DNA of 7,099 nucleotides from an uncultured Lachnospiraceae bacterium (GTDB lineage: Bacteria; Bacillota; Clostridia; Lachnospirales; Lachnospiraceae). The notes under the pieces were generated by a model that had not been told where the DNA came from, did not search any database, and saw only the letters and a program-made list of their open reading frames with translations. How positions within the stretch are numbered: position 1 is the stretch's first letter; every line of letters starts with the position of its first letter. Position numbers and translations under genes: made by a program. This document shows positions 4,623 to 7,099 of this stretch, piece by piece. Where the stretch lies: assembly GCA_910588895.1 (NCBI GenBank), contig CAJUSS010000163.1, positions 1 to 7,099 on the forward strand. Direction: 5' to 3'.

Positions 4623-6131
4623 CTATCCGATCGGCATGAGCACCTCTTCTATATCCACCAGCTCTTCCAGCATTTCGGCCGGTGCCGTGCCCATAAAGTC
4701 TGCGGACAGCCCCAGCTGCAGAGAAAACACATTTCCGAACTGGATGGCATACCAGCTGCCATCGTATCTGGCGGTCTCCATAAAAAGGGAATACTGCTTT
4801 CCCCCTTGTTCATAAACGAGCACGCATGGCTCGATCTGTTCCGCCCCATAGTGTACAGCTTTCTGGGCGTTCACGCGTTCATAAGCCTGCTTTTTATCAT
4901 CGCTTACATAGACTGCCTCCGGCGGGATATAGCCGAGGATCTGGATCGTGTCCGGCGCGGTCTTCTGGGTCAGCTCTTCCCAGTCCAGCTCCCAACTCTT
5001 TGGATCTGCCTGTGCATCGTCTAAGTACTGGCTGAACAGATATAAAGCCCTCCCCTGCTGCAGGCTATCTTTTTTTAACTGCTCTCTCCTGTCCCGGCTG
5101 ATGAGCGCTGTCGCAAAGTCATCTGCTGGCGGGAAGCTCACATCCTGCTGCATGTAAAGATAGCCCCCCAGATCCTCCATGACCGCCTGAAGGTCATAGT
5201 TTTTTGCGTATATCTCGACCGCAAAGGCCTGGAGAATCTGGTCCATATCATGGGCCTTTAGGCCTTCCAGATAAGCTGCGGCTGCCTGCTGCGGGGTCCC
5301 ATAGCCTTCCTCCTGGACCTGGAGAGCGGATATCGGGGACCAGGGAGCCGGGAGCGGTCCTGGTGTACCATCTGCCAGCTGTCCCAGCAGTTCTTTGTCT
5401 TCTGCATCCAGCCGAAGGGTCCCTGCCAGCTCTGTATCCAGATCCATCATATGGGCCAGCGTACCGCCCAGCTGCCGGATATACCATCTCCCCTCTATCT
5501 CGATGGTATCGAAGAAGAGCGCATACTCGGCTCCATTTAAGCCGATGAGCGCCACCTGGCTTTCCAGACGGTCTCCTCCATCACTTTGAGCGGCAGCCGC
5601 GCAAAGCTCCTGATAGGTCTCCAGCCTGGAAGGGTCCAAGTACTTTTCCATCGGGAGCAGTCCCCTATACTGGATGCTCCCAAGATCCGTATCCTGAATC
5701 CTCTGCTCCAGCTGCATAAATAGATGCTCTGCCTCTTTGCGCTCCTTGATCGACACAGGTCCGCCGGAAGCCAGCTCCGGTATCTGGTCTATACCACAGA
5801 GGACCGCATACTGGCGGGTGATCCCATCCAGATCCTCTTCATCCAGGAAGGCAGCCTCCATCCGCTCCAGATCCTGATCCCGCAGACCGGCCAGATAGGA
5901 CAAGACCGCCTCCTGGGGCGTTGTCCCCTCTTTTCTCTGCGTTCCGTCGGCCGTAAACACAGCACCATCCTCCCCGCCAGATCCGTCTGATGACGGACGC
6001 GCTGCTTCTTGGGCGATGCCTTGCCGGTCTTCCCCAGCAGTCTCTTGCCGACCTTCCCTGGCAGTCTCATCCTGCTCCCTGACCTCCGGTGAACATCCCA
6101 GAAGACCGACGGCCAGAACGATGACGGCCAA
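4623..6131 (-). CDS. Secreted lipoprotein of unknown function with two related halves (about 502 aa)
   Basis: The N-terminus AVIVLAVGLLGCSPE is a hydrophobic stretch ending in a lipobox (LLGC), so C13 should be lipidated and the protein anchored outside the membrane. A charged, low-complexity linker (14-70) follows. Two related regions come next, about 71-240 and 279-482. Each starts alike (TPQEAVLSYLAGL versus TPQQAAAAYLEGL) and ends alike (EYALFFDTIEIEGRWYIRQL versus QYSLFMETARYDGSWYAIQF). This suggests a duplicated domain; the second ending, with ...DGSWY..., resembles NTF2-like folds, but that is a guess. The start is uncertain: TTG 6131 has AGGAG 4 bases upstream but gives a signal peptide without basic residues, while the same frame continues upstream with arginines and no ATG or GTG. 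No function can be assigned. Confidence 0.75.
   Translation of the reverse strand: MAVIVLAVGLLGCSPEVREQDETAREGRQETAGEDRQGIAQEAARPSSDGSGGEDGAVFTADGTQRKEGTTPQEAVLSYLAGLRDQDLERMEAAFLDEEDLDGITRQYAVLCGIDQIPELASGGPVSIKERKEAEHLFMQLEQRIQDTDLGSIQYRGLLPMEKYLDPSRLETYQELCAAAAQSDGGDRLESQVALIGLNGAEYALFFDTIEIEGRWYIRQLGGTLAHMMDLDTELAGTLRLDAEDKELLGQLADGTPGPLPAPWSPISALQVQEEGYGTPQQAAAAYLEGLKAHDMDQILQAFAVEIYAKNYDLQAVMEDLGGYLYMQQDVSFPPADDFATALISRDRREQLKKDSLQQGRALYLFSQYLDDAQADPKSWELDWEELTQKTAPDTIQILGYIPPEAVYVSDDKKQAYERVNAQKAVHYGAEQIEPCVLVYEQGGKQYSLFMETARYDGSWYAIQFGNVFSLQLGLSADFMGTAPAEMLEELVDIEEVLMPIG
6020..6067. repeat. Two tandem 24-base units in the lipoprotein linker
   Basis: Two adjacent 24-base units (6020-6043 and 6044-6067) match at 20 of 24 bases. 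They encode the 8-residue repeats TAREGRQE and TAGEDRQG in the linker after the lipidated cysteine. In-frame repeats like this can change length by slippage without breaking the gene. Confidence 0.6.
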
Positions 6132-6276
6132 TATGCTCCTGCAAGTCCTATGATAGGGAGCACGCCCCCTATCCCCATAGCTCCTGTCTATTTTTCTCCA
6201 TCCTCCTCTCCGTTCCTGTATAAAATGTTGCAGAGACAGGCCCCTTCTTTAGCCACGCATCATCCAGAGGCCTGGG
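6132..6276 (-). other. Leader region of the lipoprotein gene with an alternative, out-of-frame start
   Basis: This 145-base stretch lies between the MetH-like stop and the lipoprotein start. It has an ATG at 6201 with purine-rich GGAGAGGAGG upstream, opening a 10-codon frame (MEKNRQELWG) that stops at 6169-6171. A single-base loss in the G-runs around 6162-6176 would join that start to the lipoprotein frame and give a longer, basic signal peptide. I see no clear promoter; TATACA is a possible -10 without a matching -35, so co-transcription with the upstream gene is possible. Confidence 0.4.
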
Positions 6277-7041
6277 TCATCCTCCCAGCACCTCTCCGGC
6301 AAACTCCACCGAGGCCATAGCATCCCGGCAGTAGCGGTCCGCGCCGATGGTATCGGCATACTCTTTTGTCAGCACGGCTCCGCCTACCATCACCTTCACC
6401 CAGGAAGCTTCCTTTCGCAGCTGCCGGATCGTCTCCTCCATGCTGGGGACTGTGGTGGTCATCAGGGCGCTCAGACCCACCACCAGCACATGATCCTTGA
6501 CAGCCGCCTCCACCACCTTTTCCGGCGGCACATCCTTCCCCAGATCGATCACCTGATACCCATAGTTTTCCAGCAGCACCTTCACGATATTTTTCCCGAT
6601 ATCATGGATGTCGCCTTTTACTGTGGCCAAGATCACCTTTCCCTTAGGCTCCTGAGCCTGGCCGGAGCAGTCCATATGTGCCTTGATCACCTCAAATGCA
6701 CTCTTGGCCGCCTCCGCGCTCATCAGGAGCTGGGGAAGGAACACGGTCCCTTTTTCAAATCCCTTTCCCACCACATCCAGGGCGGGGATCAGCTCCTCAT
6801 TGATGATCGTGAGAGGAAGCCCTGTCTTTAGCGCCTCCTTCACTGCTTCCTGCGCCGCCTCCTTTAAGCCTTTGATGACCCCCTCTGACAGGCTCATGCC
6901 GCCCCCGGCGCCGCCGGCCAGCTCTGTGCCGCCCGGACCGTTTGCTTTGCTCCCGCCCAGGTCCCCGCTCTTCCCGCTCAAGGTAGCGCCCAGGCTCAGT
7001 CCCTGCCGGTTCCCGTAGACCCCGATGTAATCGCCCAGCAC
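6277..7041 (-). CDS. metH: Cobalamin-binding module of MetH-type methionine synthase (254 aa, 5' part uncertain)
   Basis: Residues about 52-123 are the helical cap of the B12-binding module (INEELIPALDVVGKGFEKGT, FLPQLLMSAEAAKSAFEVIK). Residues 135-250 are the Rossmann-like cobalamin domain with the DxHxxG signature D144-H146-G149 in KGDIHDIGKNIVKVLLENYG; H146 would be the lower cobalt ligand. VGLSALMTTTV and VMVGGAVL are the other cofactor-contact segments. The wording matches clostridial methionine synthases, in which this module shuttles methyl groups from methyltetrahydrofolate to homocysteine. The homocysteine and folate domains are missing here and would lie to the right. Residues 1-50 are an unusual Gly-rich stretch. 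The GTG start has no good ribosome binding site, so this is probably the 3' part of a longer or frameshifted gene; a separate 206-aa protein from M49 is the alternative. Confidence 0.8.
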   Translation of the reverse strand: MLGDYIGVYGNRQGLSLGATLSGKSGDLGGSKANGPGGTELAGGAGGGMSLSEGVIKGLKEAAQEAVKEALKTGLPLTIINEELIPALDVVGKGFEKGTVFLPQLLMSAEAAKSAFEVIKAHMDCSGQAQEPKGKVILATVKGDIHDIGKNIVKVLLENYGYQVIDLGKDVPPEKVVEAAVKDHVLVVGLSALMTTTVPSMEETIRQLRKEASWVKVMVGGAVLTKEYADTIGADRYCRDAMASVEFAGEVLGG

Positions 7042-7099
7042 ATCCTTGGATGTGCTGTTTCAGCTTATCCAGTACAGCGGCTTCATCGGCTGCAACCGC
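7042..7099 (-). CDS. Possible upstream part of the MetH-like gene in another frame (partial)
   Basis: Reading leftwards from the window edge, one frame is open through this stretch and encodes AVAADEAAVLDKLKQHI, a plausible helical piece of protein. The frame of the 254-aa MetH-like ORF has a TGA here (7060-7062). Skipping a single base near 7048-7052 would join the two frames as LKQHI then KDVLGDYIGVYGN. It is only 58 bases, so the evidence is weak, but it fits an upstream methionine synthase portion running in from the right. Confidence 0.3.

Noticed and set aside
4584..5548. Plus-strand open frames opposite the lipoprotein
   Set aside because: They have no ribosome binding sites, low-complexity Leu/Pro/Arg/Ser composition and no domains; the minus-strand protein explains this DNA.
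5789..6178. 129-aa minus-strand frame starting at ATG 6178
   Set aside because: It overlaps the lipoprotein in another frame. Beyond its first hydrophobic residues it becomes Arg/Trp-rich, typical of an out-of-frame reading of GC-rich coding DNA.
6237..6274. CAGGCC...GGCCTG inverted repeat after the MetH-like stop as a terminator
   Set aside because: The arms are only 6 bases with a loop of about 26 bases and no T-tract follows, so termination is not supported.
6277..7041. Standalone corrinoid protein of a methylamine or methanol methyltransferase system
   Set aside because: The sequence details (VKGDIHDIGKNIVKVLLENY, GADRYCRDAM) fit the methionine synthase module better, and no methyltransferase partner is visible. 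It cannot be fully excluded without the sequence to the right.

Overview
The window looks like Firmicutes DNA, most likely a gut-type Clostridia (Lachnospiraceae-like) genome. The reasons are strong AGGAGG-type ribosome binding sites, a Clostridia-style methionine synthase cobalamin module, a large serine recombinase of the Clostridia type, and small XRE and Cys-rich proteins of kinds I associate with clostridial prophages and integrative elements. The assignment is by family resemblance only. No rRNA, tRNA or CRISPR array is visible.

Positions 1 to about 4,430 are the control and integration end of an integrated mobile element (prophage or integrative element). A roughly 200-base AT-rich region (1483-1685) separates two divergent operons. 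The minus-strand operon runs leftwards from 1482 and is very compact: a 70-aa Cro-like HTH protein, a 165-aa XRE protein with a Cys cluster, a 55-aa protein, a 78-aa membrane protein, a 72-aa Cys-rich zinc-binding protein, and a 28-aa micro-ORF. The genes are separated by 5-22 bases or overlap. The plus-strand operon holds a 129-aa XRE repressor, a 180-aa protein resembling a degenerate PD-(D/E)XK nuclease, and a large serine recombinase. Such layouts usually mean that a repressor holds the early operon silent while a recombinase beside one element end moves the DNA.

The main surprise is that the recombinase is broken. Its frame is continuous from a well-placed ATG at 2670 to 4391 except for one in-frame TAG at 2766-2768. 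The stop lies just after the catalytic serine, so the rest of the enzyme is cut off from its active site. The nuclease-like neighbour also seems to lack key catalytic residues. The element may be fixed in place.

Positions 4392-4622 hold two stem-loop terminators facing each other and probably the element/chromosome junction. From 4623 to the right edge the DNA looks chromosomal, with genes on the minus strand: a lipoprotein of unknown function built from two related halves, and the C-terminal cobalamin-binding module of a MetH-type methionine synthase. The rest of that methionine synthase would lie to the right. Both chromosomal genes have awkward starts (TTG and GTG, with an open frame upstream in another register), which raises the possibility of single-base indels, real or from sequencing.
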